Assembly: GCA_031761875.1 (NCBI GenBank)
Contig: CP134492.1
Coordinates: 558,001 to 622,000, forward strand
Direction: 5' to 3'
DNA length: 64,000 nt
Source of the DNA: Bacillaceae bacterium IKA-2
GTDB taxonomy: Bacteria; Bacillota; Bacilli; Bacillales; Anaerobacillaceae
The position numbers and the translations under genes are program-made. The notes beneath the pieces were generated by a model. That model did no database searches. It was not told where the DNA came from and saw only the letters and a program-made list of their open reading frames with translations. Shown piece by piece: positions 8,751-17,301 of this stretch (its first letter is position 1; each line of letters starts with the position of its first letter).

Positions 8751-9914
8751 ATGAAAATTAATGATGGGAAGAGTTATATTGTCTCCCAAGAAAATTGGTC
8801 CCTTCACAGAAAAGGCTATCAGGATCAACAGAGACATCAAGAAAAAGTTCAAGACGCAATTCAAAAGAATTTACCAGACCTTGTCAGTGAAGAAAATATT
8901 ATTATGTCCAATGGCCGTGACGTCATAAAAATACCGATTAGATCTCTAGATGAGTATAAAATCCGCTATAATTACGACAAAAATAAACATGTTGGCCAAG
9001 GTGATGGTGACAGTCAAGTTGGAGATATAGTTGCTAGAGATGGAAGCGCTCAGGACGGTTCTGGGAGTGGGCAGGGTGCAGGAGATAAAGCTGGTGAAGA
9101 TTATTATGAAGCGGAAGTTTCAATAATGGAACTAGAAAAAATGTTATTTAAAGAATTAGAATTACCTAATCTCAAACAAAAAGAAAAAGACAACCTCGTA
9201 ATCGAAGACATAGAATTTAACGATATTAGAAAAAAAGGCCTAATGGGCAATGTTGACAAAAAACGGACCATTCTAACAGCATTGAAACGTAACGCGATGG
9301 AAGGTAATCCAGGAATATCTCCAATTAATAATGATGATTTACGATTTAAAACTTGGAATGAAATCGTCAAGCCGGATTCAAAAGCAGTTGTAATAGCAAT
9401 GATGGATACGTCAGGAAGTATGGGGAAATGGGAAAAATATATGGCTCGCTCGTTCTTTTTCTGGATGACTCGTTTCCTTCGAACAAAATATGAAAAAGTA
9501 GAGATCGAGTTTATTGCTCACCACACCGAGGCAATTGTCGTATCAGAAGAAGACTTTTTTTCGAAAGGTGAAAGTGGCGGTACAATTTGCTCCAGTGTTT
9601 ACCGAAAGGCTTTAGAGCTTATTGACGAAAAGTACGAACCTTCTAGATATAACATCTATCCATTCCACTTCTCTGACGGAGACAATCTAACCTCCGATAA
9701 CGGGCGCTGCTTGAAGCTGGTTAATGATCTTATGGAAGTGTCAAGTATGTTTGGGTATGGTGAGGTGAACCAGTATAACCGTCATAGCACACTCATGAAT
9801 GCCTATAAAAACATCGATGACATACGCTTCCGCCATTATATTTTGAAAGAAAAAGGCGATGTCTATCGAGCATTAAAGAGTTTCTTTAAGAAGGAACAAG
9901 AGTCATTGGTTTAA
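8751..9914 (+). CDS. yhbH: Sporulation protein YhbH (UPF0229/DUF444 family)
   Basis: Cytoplasmic protein of 387 aa, near the B. subtilis length of 392, needed for efficient sporulation in that species and usually encoded directly after prkA. The N-terminal [19 protein letters not shown] block and [11 protein letters not shown] are family hallmarks. A glycine-rich linker (about residues 85-110) precedes a VWA-like domain with a MIDAS-type DTSGSMG. The ATG at 8751 follows AGAGGAGGGG at 8734-8743; the TTG at 8715 would precede that site. It is monocistronic here, split from prkA by modA, usp, lepB and the GGDEF gene. Confidence 0.94.
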   Translation: MKINDGKSYIVSQENWSLHRKGYQDQQRHQEKVQDAIQKNLPDLVSEENIIMSNGRDVIKIPIRSLDEYKIRYNYDKNKHVGQGDGDSQVGDIVARDGSAQDGSGSGQGAGDKAGEDYYEAEVSIMELEKMLFKELELPNLKQKEKDNLVIEDIEFNDIRKKGLMGNVDKKRTILTALKRNAMEGNPGISPINNDDLRFKTWNEIVKPDSKAVVIAMMDTSGSMGKWEKYMARSFFFWMTRFLRTKYEKVEIEFIAHHTEAIVVSEEDFFSKGESGGTICSSVYRKALELIDEKYEPSRYNIYPFHFSDGDNLTSDNGRCLKLVNDLMEVSSMFGYGEVNQYNRHSTLMNAYKNIDDIRFRHYILKEKGDVYRALKSFFKKEQESLV

Positions 9915-9921
9915 TAAAAGG

Positions 9922-9963
9922 AAATCCTTACTGCCAGTGAAATTCTGGGGTAAGGATTTTTGA
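9922..9963 (+). terminator. Terminator-like hairpin, family T copy 1 (after yhbH)
   Basis: AAATCCTTACTGCCAG pairs with CTGGGGTAAGGATTT, then T-rich. The same AAATCCTTAC/GTAAGGATTT hairpin recurs at 17044, 22251, 27938 and 33475. Confidence 0.8.
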
Positions 9964-10040
9964 TTTGTAATAAATAAATTTAGATCTTCCACAATTGGGT
10001 CATTAGTTCGGCAGAAGTATTATCGAATTACTAGCATGCG

Positions 10041-10606
10041 CTGTCCGAAGGCATGCTGTGTTCGGACAGGGCGAGGAGTGTAAAGCGCGATCTTGTCCGA
10101 AGGTGTGCTGTGTTCGGACAGGGCGAGGAGTGTAAAGCGCGAGGTTGTCCGAAGGTGCGCCTTGTTCGGACAGGGCGAAGAGTGGAAAGTGCGATCTTGT
10201 CCGAAGGTGTGCTGTGTTCGGACAGGGCGAAGAGTGGAGAGCGCGAGCTTGTCCGAAGGTGTGCTGTGTTCGGACAGGGCGAAGAGTGTAAAGCGCGAGG
10301 TTGTCCGAAGGTGTGCTGTGTTCGGACAGGGCGAAGAGTGTAAAGCGCGAGGTTGTCCGAAGGTGTGCTGTGTTCGGACAGGGCGAAGAGTGGAGAGCGC
10401 GATCTTGTCCGAAGGTGTGCTGTGTTCGGACAGGGCGAAGAGTGGAGAGCGCGAGCTTGTCCGAAGGTGTGCTGTGTTCGGACAGGGCGAAGAGTGGAAA
10501 GCGCGAGCTTGTCCGAAGGTGTGCTGTGTTCGGACAGGACGAGGAGTGTAAAGCGCGAGCTTGTCCGAAGGTGTGCTGTGTTCGGACAGGACGAAGAGTG
10601 GACGAG
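10041..10606. repeat. 52-bp tandem repeat array, 11 copies
   Basis: Units begin at 10041, 10093, 10145, 10197, 10249, 10301, 10353, 10405, 10457, 10509 and 10561; the last is truncated. Each unit contains GTCCGAA and TTCGGAC 11 nt apart, a hairpin in every copy, followed by a variable GAGTG..A.AGCGCGA segment. GC content is about 58 percent, well above the surroundings. Only a handful of positions vary, in mosaic combinations suggestive of unequal crossing over or gene conversion. The period is not a multiple of 3; reading frames through it on both strands are artefacts of the missing stop codons. Confidence 0.97.
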
Positions 10607-10652
10607 ATCTTGAGCAGCTTAAAAAAAATTCCGATCCCGCAAGATCAGCATG
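10606..10652 (+). pseudogene. Remnant of an internal segment of the MerR/coiled-coil gene (copy 0)
   Basis: The stretch containing CAGCTTAAA and CAAGATCAGCATG matches codons around position 145 of the intact gene at 11759 (CAACTTAAA ... CAAGATCATCATG). It abuts the last 52-bp repeat, so an earlier gene copy seems to have been lost or overwritten up to this point. Confidence 0.55.
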
Positions 10653-10734
10653 TTTAAAGTGTTTCGTATCGCTAGGCGATATAACTTTCGAATTCATCAA
10701 AAAACCTTCATATTTAATAGAAAGGGAGTCCGAT

Positions 10735-11174
10735 ATGCTAAGTGATATACAACCAAATGAACGAGCTTTCGCTTCCAAAGAAGTGGCAGAAGAAGTGGGG
10801 ATTGCAACACCGACTGTTAGAAGTATCGTCAAATTTTAGAGAGAAATGGATATGAGTATTAAAAGATGTTGATCAGTATATCTTTGTTCAACCATCCATC
10901 GAAGCGCTTATAGCGTTAGGCGATACGGACAAGTCTCTAGGCGATACAGCTAAAAATCTTGTATATCAATAAAAAGAAAGATAAGAAGGGTCGAATAAAA
11001 CAGAGATTGCGATACCCGATACACATGACAATTCACCTCACGATCTCAATCAATTAAAAGAGACCTTAATTTTTTGCTAATGAATGCGCAGGCAAACATT
11101 AAATGAATTTCCAACTGAGAGTCGTTGCTTCGCAGCTTAAACAAAGGTTTCCGTGATCCAGCAAGATCGTCATG
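10735..11174 (+). pseudogene. Decayed copy 1 of the MerR-HTH/coiled-coil gene
   Basis: The first 29 codons match the gene at 11759 (NERAFASKEVAEEVGIATPTVR), then one base is missing in the AGAAAGTAT stretch. The frame shifts and stops at 10837-10839. Recognisable but frameshifted sequence continues to about 11174, where the homology jumps from the mid-gene CAAGATCGTCATG to the upstream region of copy 2. The ribosome site and leader (AGAAAGGGAG..CGATATG) are kept. Confidence 0.85.
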
Positions 11175-11254
11175 GTAAAAGTGTTTCGTATCGCTAGGCG
11201 ATATACTTGCGAAATCATCAAGAAACCTTCATATTTAATAGAAAGGGAGGCGAT

Positions 11255-11675
11255 ATGCGAAATGATATACAACCAAATGAACGAGCTTTCGCTTCCAAGG
11301 AAGTAGGAGAAGGAGTAGGGATTACAACACCGACTGTTAGAAAGTATTGTTAAACTTTAGCAAGATATGAGTACGAGTTTTTAAAAGATAGTGATCGGCA
11401 TATCTTTGCCCAACCATCCATCGAAGCGCTTATAGCGTTAGGCGATACAGACAAGTCCCAAGGCGATACAGCTAAAAATCTTGTATATCAATAAAAAGAA
11501 AGCTTAGAAGGATCGAATAAAACAGAGATTGCAATACCCGATACATAAGACAATTTACCTGACGATCCCAATCAATTAAAAGAGATCTTAATGTTTTTAG
11601 AAAATGAATGTCCAACTGAGAGTCGTTGTTTTGCAGCTTAAACAAAGGTTTCCGTGATCCAGCAAGATCATCATG
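11255..11675 (+). pseudogene. Decayed copy 2 of the MerR-HTH/coiled-coil gene
   Basis: The start and first 30 codons align to the gene at 11759, but a substitution cluster turns KYGQ into KYC-stop, and further downstream stops and indels follow (for example TATCAATAA). The end, at CAAGATCATCATG, is again the internal junction. Copies 1, 2 and 3 start 520 and 504 bp apart, so the region is a decaying tandem duplication. Confidence 0.85.
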
Positions 11676-11758
11676 TTAAAAGTGTTTCGTATCGCTAGGC
11701 GATATAACTTGCGAATTCATCAAAAAACCTTCATATTTAATAGGAAGGGAGGTCCGAT

Positions 11759-12466
11759 ATGCGAAATGATATACAAACAAATGAACGAGCTTTCGCTTCC
11801 AAGGAAGTGGCAGAAGAAGTGGGGATTGCAACACCTACTGTTAGAAAGTATGGTCAAATTTTAGAGAGAAATGGATATGAATTTTTAAAAGATGGCGAAC
11901 GGCGTATCTTTGTTCAATCCGACATCGAAGCGCTTATAGCGTTACGCGATACGGACAAGCCCCTAGACGATACAGCTAAAAACCTTGTATTTAAACAAAA
12001 AGAAAGCTTAGAAGGATCGAATAAAACAGAGATTGCAATACCCGATACATATGACAATTTGCCTCACGATCCTAATCAATTAAAAGAGACCTTAATGTTT
12101 TTAGCAAATGAATTCGCAGCCACACGTGAAATGAATATCCAACTAACAGAAGGTATTTCACAACTTAAAACAACGGTTTCCCGGCTCCAACAAGATCATC
12201 ATGCGATAAGTTCTAATATTGGAAATTCAGCACAAAAAACTCAAGCTAAAATAGAAACATTAACTAAGCAACAAAAGACCCATTACGAAAATTTACTTCA
12301 ACAAGAAAAACAAAAAAGTGAATCCTTACAAAATGAAATACAAACTATGCGAAACGAGCAGAAAAAAGAATGGCGTACACAAAATGATTTTAACAAACGT
12401 TTAGAAGAAGCGATGAAAAAACCAAAAGGAAAATGGGAGAGGCTTCTCTCCATATTTCGTAATTAA
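11759..12466 (+). CDS. MerR-type HTH protein with long coiled coil (DUF3967-like)
   Basis: The only intact member of a three-copy tandem set. Residues about 8-65 form a MerR-like winged HTH (FASKEVAEEVGIATPTVRKY..ILERNGYEF), followed by a linker and a long predicted coiled coil (about 118-225) rich in K, E and Q, ending in a basic tail (KPKGKWERLLSIFRN). This layout is common in Bacillus plasmid and chromosome-island proteins and recalls RacA-like DNA-anchoring proteins; a partition or segregation role is inference. GGAGG at 11748-11752 fixes the start. Neighbours are its own pseudogene copies and the 52-bp array, which supports an acquired or plastic region. Confidence 0.8.
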   Translation: MRNDIQTNERAFASKEVAEEVGIATPTVRKYGQILERNGYEFLKDGERRIFVQSDIEALIALRDTDKPLDDTAKNLVFKQKESLEGSNKTEIAIPDTYDNLPHDPNQLKETLMFLANEFAATREMNIQLTEGISQLKTTVSRLQQDHHAISSNIGNSAQKTQAKIETLTKQQKTHYENLLQQEKQKSESLQNEIQTMRNEQKKEWRTQNDFNKRLEEAMKKPKGKWERLLSIFRN

Positions 12467-12493
12467 GATGCCTATTTAAGGCTCTTTTTTTTG
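12466..12493 (+). terminator. Short terminator after the MerR-HTH gene
   Basis: GCCT and AGGC with flanking AGA/TCT pairing around a 5-nt loop, followed by eight T. The remaining 250 bp up to 12744 hold no gene; they contain the palindrome AAGTACGTACTT near 12540 and three TGATAC-type hexamers near 12575. Confidence 0.6.
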
Positions 12494-12744
12494 TTTTACT
12501 CTTTAAAAAATGTTTGCCGAAAATAATGTTAACTTTGTTAAGTACGTACTTTGAAGTGGTATAGTTATTAAAATGATACTGATACTGATATTGTTTCGCT
12601 AAAGTGGGGATACAATCATGACGCTTCTAAATGATGTGTTTAGTTAAATGGTGAACCTCCCTCGTAAGTATAAAATGTTCAAACGCTTAGCGTAAGTTTG
12701 CCACTTTTCTGTGTAAATATCTGTTAGGGTTAATATTTTACCTT

Positions 12745-13722
12745 TCATTCTTTGATGAATTCCTTTGTACTTCTTACTGTTTCAATTGGACGAACTAATT
12801 TTTCTATTTCTGCACGTTTAGGCTCTAAGAATGGAGGTAAAGATAATTTTTCCCCAAGCGTTTCATAAGGTTCATCTCCCATAAATCCAGGACCATCTGT
12901 AGCAAACTCAAATAAAATTTGTGGTACAACTCTTGCGTATAATGACTCAAAAAAGTGTCGATTTACATAACCGGATGAAGGTAATCCCATCCTACTCATC
13001 CGCTCAATCCATTCATCTAATACTGAGCGATTCTCTACTCGAAATGCCACATGGTGTACCGTACCAAAACCTTGTCGGGATTCAGGAAGGGTTGCATTAT
13101 ATTCTACAATGACTGAGGCACCATTTCCACCTTCCCCTACTTCAAATAAATGGAATGAACCTTCTTCATCTGTCTCTTGAAATAATAGGACTTTTTCCAC
13201 CATTTCTTTAAAGTAATCAAAGTTCGCAATACGGATAAAAATCGGCCCTAAACCAGTAATTGCATATTCCAGTGGAATTGGACCTTTTTGCCATGGCGTT
13301 CCAGATTCCACCCCTTTATTGAATTCATCTGATATCAATTGATATTGTTGATCATCAAAATCAACGAATGAAAGAGTTTTCTTAGAAAATTGTTTTTTAA
13401 TTCCAGTGTGCTTGACTTCTAAACGATCAAACCGTTTTTCCCAATAGTCTAATGCAGCATCACTTGGTACACGGAACGATGTCTTTGAAATTTCGTTTGT
13501 ACCATGTACGCCTTTCGGAATGCCGGGGAAGTCAAAGAAAGTCATGTCTGTGCCTGCGCTGCCTTTATCATCTGCAAAAAATAAATGATAAGTTTGAATA
13601 TCATCTTGATTGACCGTTTTTTTTACTAAACGCATACCTAAAACATAAGTGAAAAATTCATAGTTCTTTTCTGCACTACTTGTAATAGCTGTTACGTGGT
13701 GTATTCCTTTTAGTTGGTTCAT
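12745..13722 (-). CDS. Ring-cleaving dioxygenase, VOC family (MhqO-like)
   Basis: Two-module vicinal-oxygen-chelate protein of 325 aa. The expected metal ligands are visible: His in GIHHVTAI, His in VHHVAFRV and Glu in ILFEFATDGPGF. Its relatives in B. subtilis (MhqO, MhqE) are induced by hydroquinones and catechols and are thought to open their rings. It is the last gene of a MarR-dioxygenase-dioxygenase run on the minus strand, 73 bp after its paralogue. The ribosome site CTAGGAGG precedes the ATG. The two paralogues are clearly homologous but diverged, so they probably differ in substrate. The actual substrate is unknown. Confidence 0.9.
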   Translation of the reverse strand: MNQLKGIHHVTAITSSAEKNYEFFTYVLGMRLVKKTVNQDDIQTYHLFFADDKGSAGTDMTFFDFPGIPKGVHGTNEISKTSFRVPSDAALDYWEKRFDRLEVKHTGIKKQFSKKTLSFVDFDDQQYQLISDEFNKGVESGTPWQKGPIPLEYAITGLGPIFIRIANFDYFKEMVEKVLLFQETDEEGSFHLFEVGEGGNGASVIVEYNATLPESRQGFGTVHHVAFRVENRSVLDEWIERMSRMGLPSSGYVNRHFFESLYARVVPQILFEFATDGPGFMGDEPYETLGEKLSLPPFLEPKRAEIEKLVRPIETVRSTKEFIKE

Positions 13723-13795
13723 TTTATTTTCCTCCTAGGAAATTCAAATTTAATAGTTAATTTGGTTTGATTGATGTAAACTGTTCGTTTGTTAA

Positions 13796-14740
13796 TTAAT
13801 ACTCCTCAATCGGTTTTAGATTTTTTTCAATTTCAACTCTACGGTCTTCTAAAAATGGTGGTAAATCTAATTTTTTACCCAGTGTTTCGATATCTCCATC
13901 GATTGTGAAACCTGGTCCATCGGTTGCAATTTCAAATAGAATCCCGTTTGATTCACGGAAATATAGGCTCTTAAAGTAGAAGCGATCGACTATGCCAGAT
14001 GATTGGAAGCCACGTGCTCTTACTTGTTCTTCCCAAAAAGAGAGTTCTTCTTCATTTTTTACACGAATTGCTAAATGATGAATACTACCACGACCTGGTT
14101 TTTCAGAAGGACCGTCAAAATATTTCACTACGATTTCTCCAAACACCTCTCCATTAACGGATTGAAAAATCTCTTCGTCATCTGTACGGCTTATCTTTGT
14201 ATATCCAAACATTTCTATAAGTGTGCTTGCTAGTTTATCAAGTCTTCGTACCGTCATTTCCACAGAGCCCATTCCTTGAATTTGATGCTCGGCAGGGACT
14301 TCAGATTTTTCCCAAGTTTGCCAGTCCACTACTTTCGCACCGTTTGAGACAAGAAGTACCATACGTAAACCTTCAGAATCTTCAAAGTGTAAAGCTGGGT
14401 GATTGGCATACGTTGTAATATCACTATGCTCAACACCGCGTTCCTCAAAACGTACTTTCCAATAGGATAAACTTGCTTCTGATGGTACAAGTAAACCAAT
14501 TTTTGTAATGGCATTTGTACCACGATAAGTTTTTCCTACTGATGGAATTTCAAAAAATGATAGTTCAGTACCTGGGCTACCTGTCTTATCTCCGTAAAAT
14601 AAGTGATACATCGACGGATCATCTTGGTTGACTGTCACTTTAACACGACGTAAACCAAGGACGTGACAGTAAAAGTAATTATTTTGACTTGCGTTTTTTG
14701 TAATCATTGAAATGTGATGATGTCCTGGAATTTTATACAT
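13796..14740 (-). CDS. Ring-cleaving dioxygenase, VOC family (MhqO/MhqE-like paralogue)
   Basis: A 314-aa paralogue of the downstream gene with the same two VOC modules. Ligands: His in GHHHISMI, His in IHHLAIRV and Glu in ILFEIATDGPGF. AAAGGAG on the minus strand sets the start. It lies 89 bp after the MarR gene and 73 bp before the second dioxygenase, so one quinone- or phenol-inducible operon is likely. Catalysis on an aromatic diol with Fe(II) or Mn(II) is inferred from family. Confidence 0.9.
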   Translation of the reverse strand: MYKIPGHHHISMITKNASQNNYFYCHVLGLRRVKVTVNQDDPSMYHLFYGDKTGSPGTELSFFEIPSVGKTYRGTNAITKIGLLVPSEASLSYWKVRFEERGVEHSDITTYANHPALHFEDSEGLRMVLLVSNGAKVVDWQTWEKSEVPAEHQIQGMGSVEMTVRRLDKLASTLIEMFGYTKISRTDDEEIFQSVNGEVFGEIVVKYFDGPSEKPGRGSIHHLAIRVKNEEELSFWEEQVRARGFQSSGIVDRFYFKSLYFRESNGILFEIATDGPGFTIDGDIETLGKKLDLPPFLEDRRVEIEKNLKPIEEY

Positions 14741-14829
14741 AGATAATTGCTCCTTTATTTCGGTTTACTAGTCAAGTGATGAATTAAAAAAAATTAGTAC
14801 ATAGCATCTTGCCACTTATAATGAGGTTC

Positions 14830-15276
14830 CTAATTTTCTATTTTATTTTCAGTATGTTTTTGTAACTTAGTCATAAGGTTATAAAGTGTTTTTTGTTCTT
14901 CCTCTGATAAGCACTCACTGAGAATCGAGGTCTGGAAGGTAAGTTGATGATCAAAGACCTCCTCCATTTTTTCTTCCCCTTTGGAAGTAAGGGTAATCCA
15001 TTTGGTTTTCCAATCCTGCTTACGCTGTATATATCTCTCTCGCTCAAGTCGAGTGAGCATACGTGAAATTCCACCCTCCGACACCGTTACTTTTACAGCT
15101 AGCTGACTTTGCGTGATCGGCTGATAAGTCGAAACCTGATTTAATACATCAAACTGTGCAGCGGTAATACCAAACTGTTTTAAGAATTCATTCGATAGTA
15201 AATTACTTTGATGTGTAAAACGGGCAATCCGCAACCAAATTAGTGAACCAAGTGTATTTTTTCTCAATTGACTCAT
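14830..15276 (-). CDS. MarR family transcriptional regulator
   Basis: Dimeric winged-helix repressor of about 148 aa; the wHTH spans roughly residues 40-110 ([30 protein letters not shown]). It heads a minus-strand cluster with two MhqO-like dioxygenases, the same partnership as MhqR with mhq genes in B. subtilis, so it probably senses quinone-like electrophiles. The start is uncertain: the open frame extends to 15321, but TCACTT..AAGTGA at 15291-15310 looks like an operator and should lie outside the coding part. The ATG at 15276 or the TTG at 15267 (AAAGGA at better spacing) are the best candidates. No cysteine is evident in the N-terminal part. Confidence 0.85.
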   Translation of the reverse strand: MSQLRKNTLGSLIWLRIARFTHQSNLLSNEFLKQFGITAAQFDVLNQVSTYQPITQSQLAVKVTVSEGGISRMLTRLERERYIQRKQDWKTKWITLTSKGEEKMEEVFDHQLTFQTSILSECLSEEEQKTLYNLMTKLQKHTENKIEN

Positions 15277-15290
15277 TCCTTTCACTACCA

Positions 15291-15310
15291 TCACTTTACA
15301 CATCAAGTGA
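15291..15310. promoter_or_regulatory. Candidate MarR operator
   Basis: TCACTT and AAGTGA form an inverted repeat with an 8-nt spacer just before the likely marR start. A half-site-like CAAGTGATGAA lies at about 14776, between marR and the first dioxygenase gene, which would fit autoregulation plus control of the operon. Confidence 0.4.
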
Positions 15311-15436
15311 ATAAAATGCAAGAAAAATACCTTGAATCCAAAGTATTTTTTTTGAATCTTTAATTTTCAGGCTGAACTTTTCTTTTAAAACGAGAGAAAC
15401 CTAGATGAAGAGAAATTAGTTTATGGACGATCATGG

Positions 15437-15871
15437 TTACTTATCTTTGGTAGGATTCGGATCCTGCTCTTTAGCGAATTCAAAAGCGAAACTTTGATTG
15501 AAACTGCTTTGTTTTTCTGGGACAATGGGATTTATATTTTTTAGAATATAAGAATGGACAAACACTTCTGAACCTGCAAAAAGTGTTGCCGAGATAATGC
15601 TTCCCCAACCAATCATTAAATAGCTGTGAAATAAAACTCCGCCAAAGACCCAGACGAGTATATATATTAAGAAGAAATCTGCGACAACTGTGTTCTTTTT
15701 TCCGATTCGAGGAAGAATTATTTGATCACCAATAAAATAAGAAATTATCGTTACAAGTAGGCTAAATGAAATGATTACCGCAAAGCTTGCATTAAATAAC
15801 AAACCTAAGCTGATCCAAAAAATAAAAATGCTGGCAACAAACTTAATCAATAAGACATTTAAATGCTTCAT
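15437..15871 (-). CDS. yndM: YndM family membrane protein (DUF2512)
   Basis: A 144-aa protein with four hydrophobic segments (about residues 5-28, 30-48, 60-82 and 85-110) and a polar C-terminus, matching the DUF2512/YndM pattern of Bacilli (KHLNVLLIKF at the start, GDQIILPRIG after helix 2, NTVVADF). The function is not known. AAAGGAG on the minus strand precedes the ATG. Monocistronic; nothing in the neighbourhood suggests a role. Confidence 0.85.
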   Translation of the reverse strand: MKHLNVLLIKFVASIFIFWISLGLLFNASFAVIISFSLLVTIISYFIGDQIILPRIGKKNTVVADFFLIYILVWVFGGVLFHSYLMIGWGSIISATLFAGSEVFVHSYILKNINPIVPEKQSSFNQSFAFEFAKEQDPNPTKDK

Positions 15872-16009
15872 TAATGTGATTACTCCTTTTTTGATTAGTT
15901 TTGTCCAAAATTATGACCATCCATACCTTTGGTGTAATAAAGAAGGGAAATTATTTGTTACCCGGTTTGTAAGAAGATAATCCAAGTGAACGGTTTTTAA
16001 TATATTAAC

Positions 16010-16044
16010 GCTCAATTCCTTTAAAAAAGGAATTGAGCATTTTT
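16010..16044. terminator. Perfect hairpin terminator without an obvious plus-strand gene
   Basis: GCTCAATTCCTT pairs perfectly with AAGGAATTGAGC and is followed by ATTTTTG on the plus strand. On the minus strand it would lie 35-65 bp after the small gene at 16077-16310, though with a poorer T run. It either serves that gene or ends a short plus-strand transcript starting near 15890. Confidence 0.7.
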
Positions 16045-16076
16045 GTGGAGTTGTGTTCTGAGCAGATCCAATGCGT

Positions 16077-16310
16077 TTAACTGAAGCTTTCTGGCATACT
16101 TCCTAATTCATTTAATAATTGTGTAAACTGTAACGGATCTTCAAACTCATTTACATTCCAGTTTTGTGCAATCCACTCTTTTAGATCATTAACATTTTGA
16201 AAAACTTCGCCTGAAGTATCACTCTTTCTAATCATGTATCTTCCATTATCAGGGTCGGCGGTTACTTCACAAGGGAAGAAGCCATCTTTTGCTTTAATAT
16301 CAAATTCCAT
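16077..16310 (-). CDS. Small conserved-looking protein of unknown function
   Basis: A 77-aa acidic protein (MEFDIKAKDGFFPCEVTADPDNGRY) without signal peptide or membrane segment. One cysteine and an alternating strand pattern suggest a small alpha-beta fold with a helical C-terminal half (LKEWIAQNW, LQFTQLLNEL). The start at 16310 is chosen because AAGGAAG lies 9 nt upstream; the open frame reaches 16382 but lacks a ribosome site. I do not recognise a characterised family. It is divergent from the cupredoxin gene. Confidence 0.7.
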   Translation of the reverse strand: MEFDIKAKDGFFPCEVTADPDNGRYMIRKSDTSGEVFQNVNDLKEWIAQNWNVNEFEDPLQFTQLLNELGSMPESFS

Positions 16311-16462
16311 TTTAGTCACTTCCTTTTGAGATAATGGTTTATCTTTTACTGAAATAGATAAATTATCAATACTATATCTCATTTTTTAAAATATCGATGA
16401 TTTATGGAAGGGAATTGCATAAAAAATGGAAGTTTACGCATACTGTCAATGAGGTGAAGAAT

Positions 16463-16885
16463 ATGAAATGTTTTCTAAAAGATAAAAAGTGGATGTTAAT
16501 TGCTCTTTCATGTTTAATGATAACTTTTAACTTAATGTTACCGGGGTTAACGAGTGCACAAGAAGATGAGTTTGTAATTCATATGGTAACAGGAGAGTTT
16601 AAAGCGAAAACAAAAGATGGAAAAGAAATTGAAGCATACCGTTGGGATCCAGGCACGATCTTTGTACCAAAAGGTAAAGAAGTCACGTTAAGTATTTATG
16701 GTGTCAATGGAGAATTGCATCCGTTTTATATTGAGGGAACGAGTATTAAAGGAAATGTAAAAAAAGGTGAAGAAACAAGAGTAAAAGTTAAGTTTGATAA
16801 AGAAGGCATATATCGAATTGTTTGTACTGCGCATGAAACAATTGAACAAAATGGTCCAATGATTGGTTATATCGTTGTAGACTAA
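16463..16885 (+). CDS. Secreted or membrane-anchored cupredoxin
   Basis: A 140-aa protein with an N-terminal hydrophobic segment (about residues 10-32, cleavage possible after SAQ) and one cupredoxin domain. A full type-1 copper ligand set is visible: His in GELHPFYIEG, Cys and His in VCTAHE, and Met in GPMIGY. Such proteins carry electrons or bind copper outside the membrane. GAGGTG at 16451-16456 fixes the start; the longer frame from 16397 lacks a site. No oxidase or copper gene lies next to it, so its redox partner is unknown; the anaerobic respiration genes elsewhere in the window are possible clients. Confidence 0.85.
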   Translation: MKCFLKDKKWMLIALSCLMITFNLMLPGLTSAQEDEFVIHMVTGEFKAKTKDGKEIEAYRWDPGTIFVPKGKEVTLSIYGVNGELHPFYIEGTSIKGNVKKGEETRVKVKFDKEGIYRIVCTAHETIEQNGPMIGYIVVD

Positions 16886-17043
16886 CATAAAAAATCTGTT
16901 ATAAAATATTAATTTGGAATGAAATTTTCATTCACGAATTAGGCCATTTGATTAATTATGAAAAATGTCGAGTCAGGATATTTATTTAAGGTTAAGCTTC
17001 AAATGATTACAAAAAGAAGCTAGAAATGCTAGTTTTATAAAAG

Positions 17044-17090
17044 AAAAACCCTTACCGCAGATTAAGATAAATAGCGGTAAGGATTTTTTG
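17044..17090 (+). terminator. Terminator-like hairpin, family T copy 2
   Basis: CCCTTACCGC pairs with GCGGTAAGGAT, followed by six T. It lies 160 bp after the cupredoxin stop. The rest of the 416-bp gap to 17302 is AT-rich promoter DNA with TTGACA at 17180-17185. Confidence 0.75.
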
Positions 17091-17301
17091 ATTGAAGTAA
17101 TCCTTCTGAAAATTTTGCAGAAAGTAGCGCTCGGTTGAAGGGATCGAGCAAAAAATAAATAAATTATAAGGAAAATAGATTGACAATTATGAACAAATTA
17201 TGATAAAAACGTTATAAGATATTTTAGCGCATAAAAGTATAAAAGCGTTTGAGCTTTTAAATTATTACTAAAAAATATAATTACAGAAGGAGATTATTAC
17301 T

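Noticed and set aside
10041-10606. CRISPR array
   Set aside because: Units are contiguous 52-bp repeats with no unique spacers, and no cas genes are nearby.
10020-10839. Overlapping long open frames on both strands through the 52-bp array
   Set aside because: The repeat lacks stop codons in several frames; 52 is not a multiple of 3, so the frames change register and no ribosome site or conserved protein is evident.
12535-12600. Operator or origin-like repeats (TGATAC hexamers, AAGTACGTACTT)
   Set aside because: Short, between convergent gene ends, and not recurrent elsewhere in the window.
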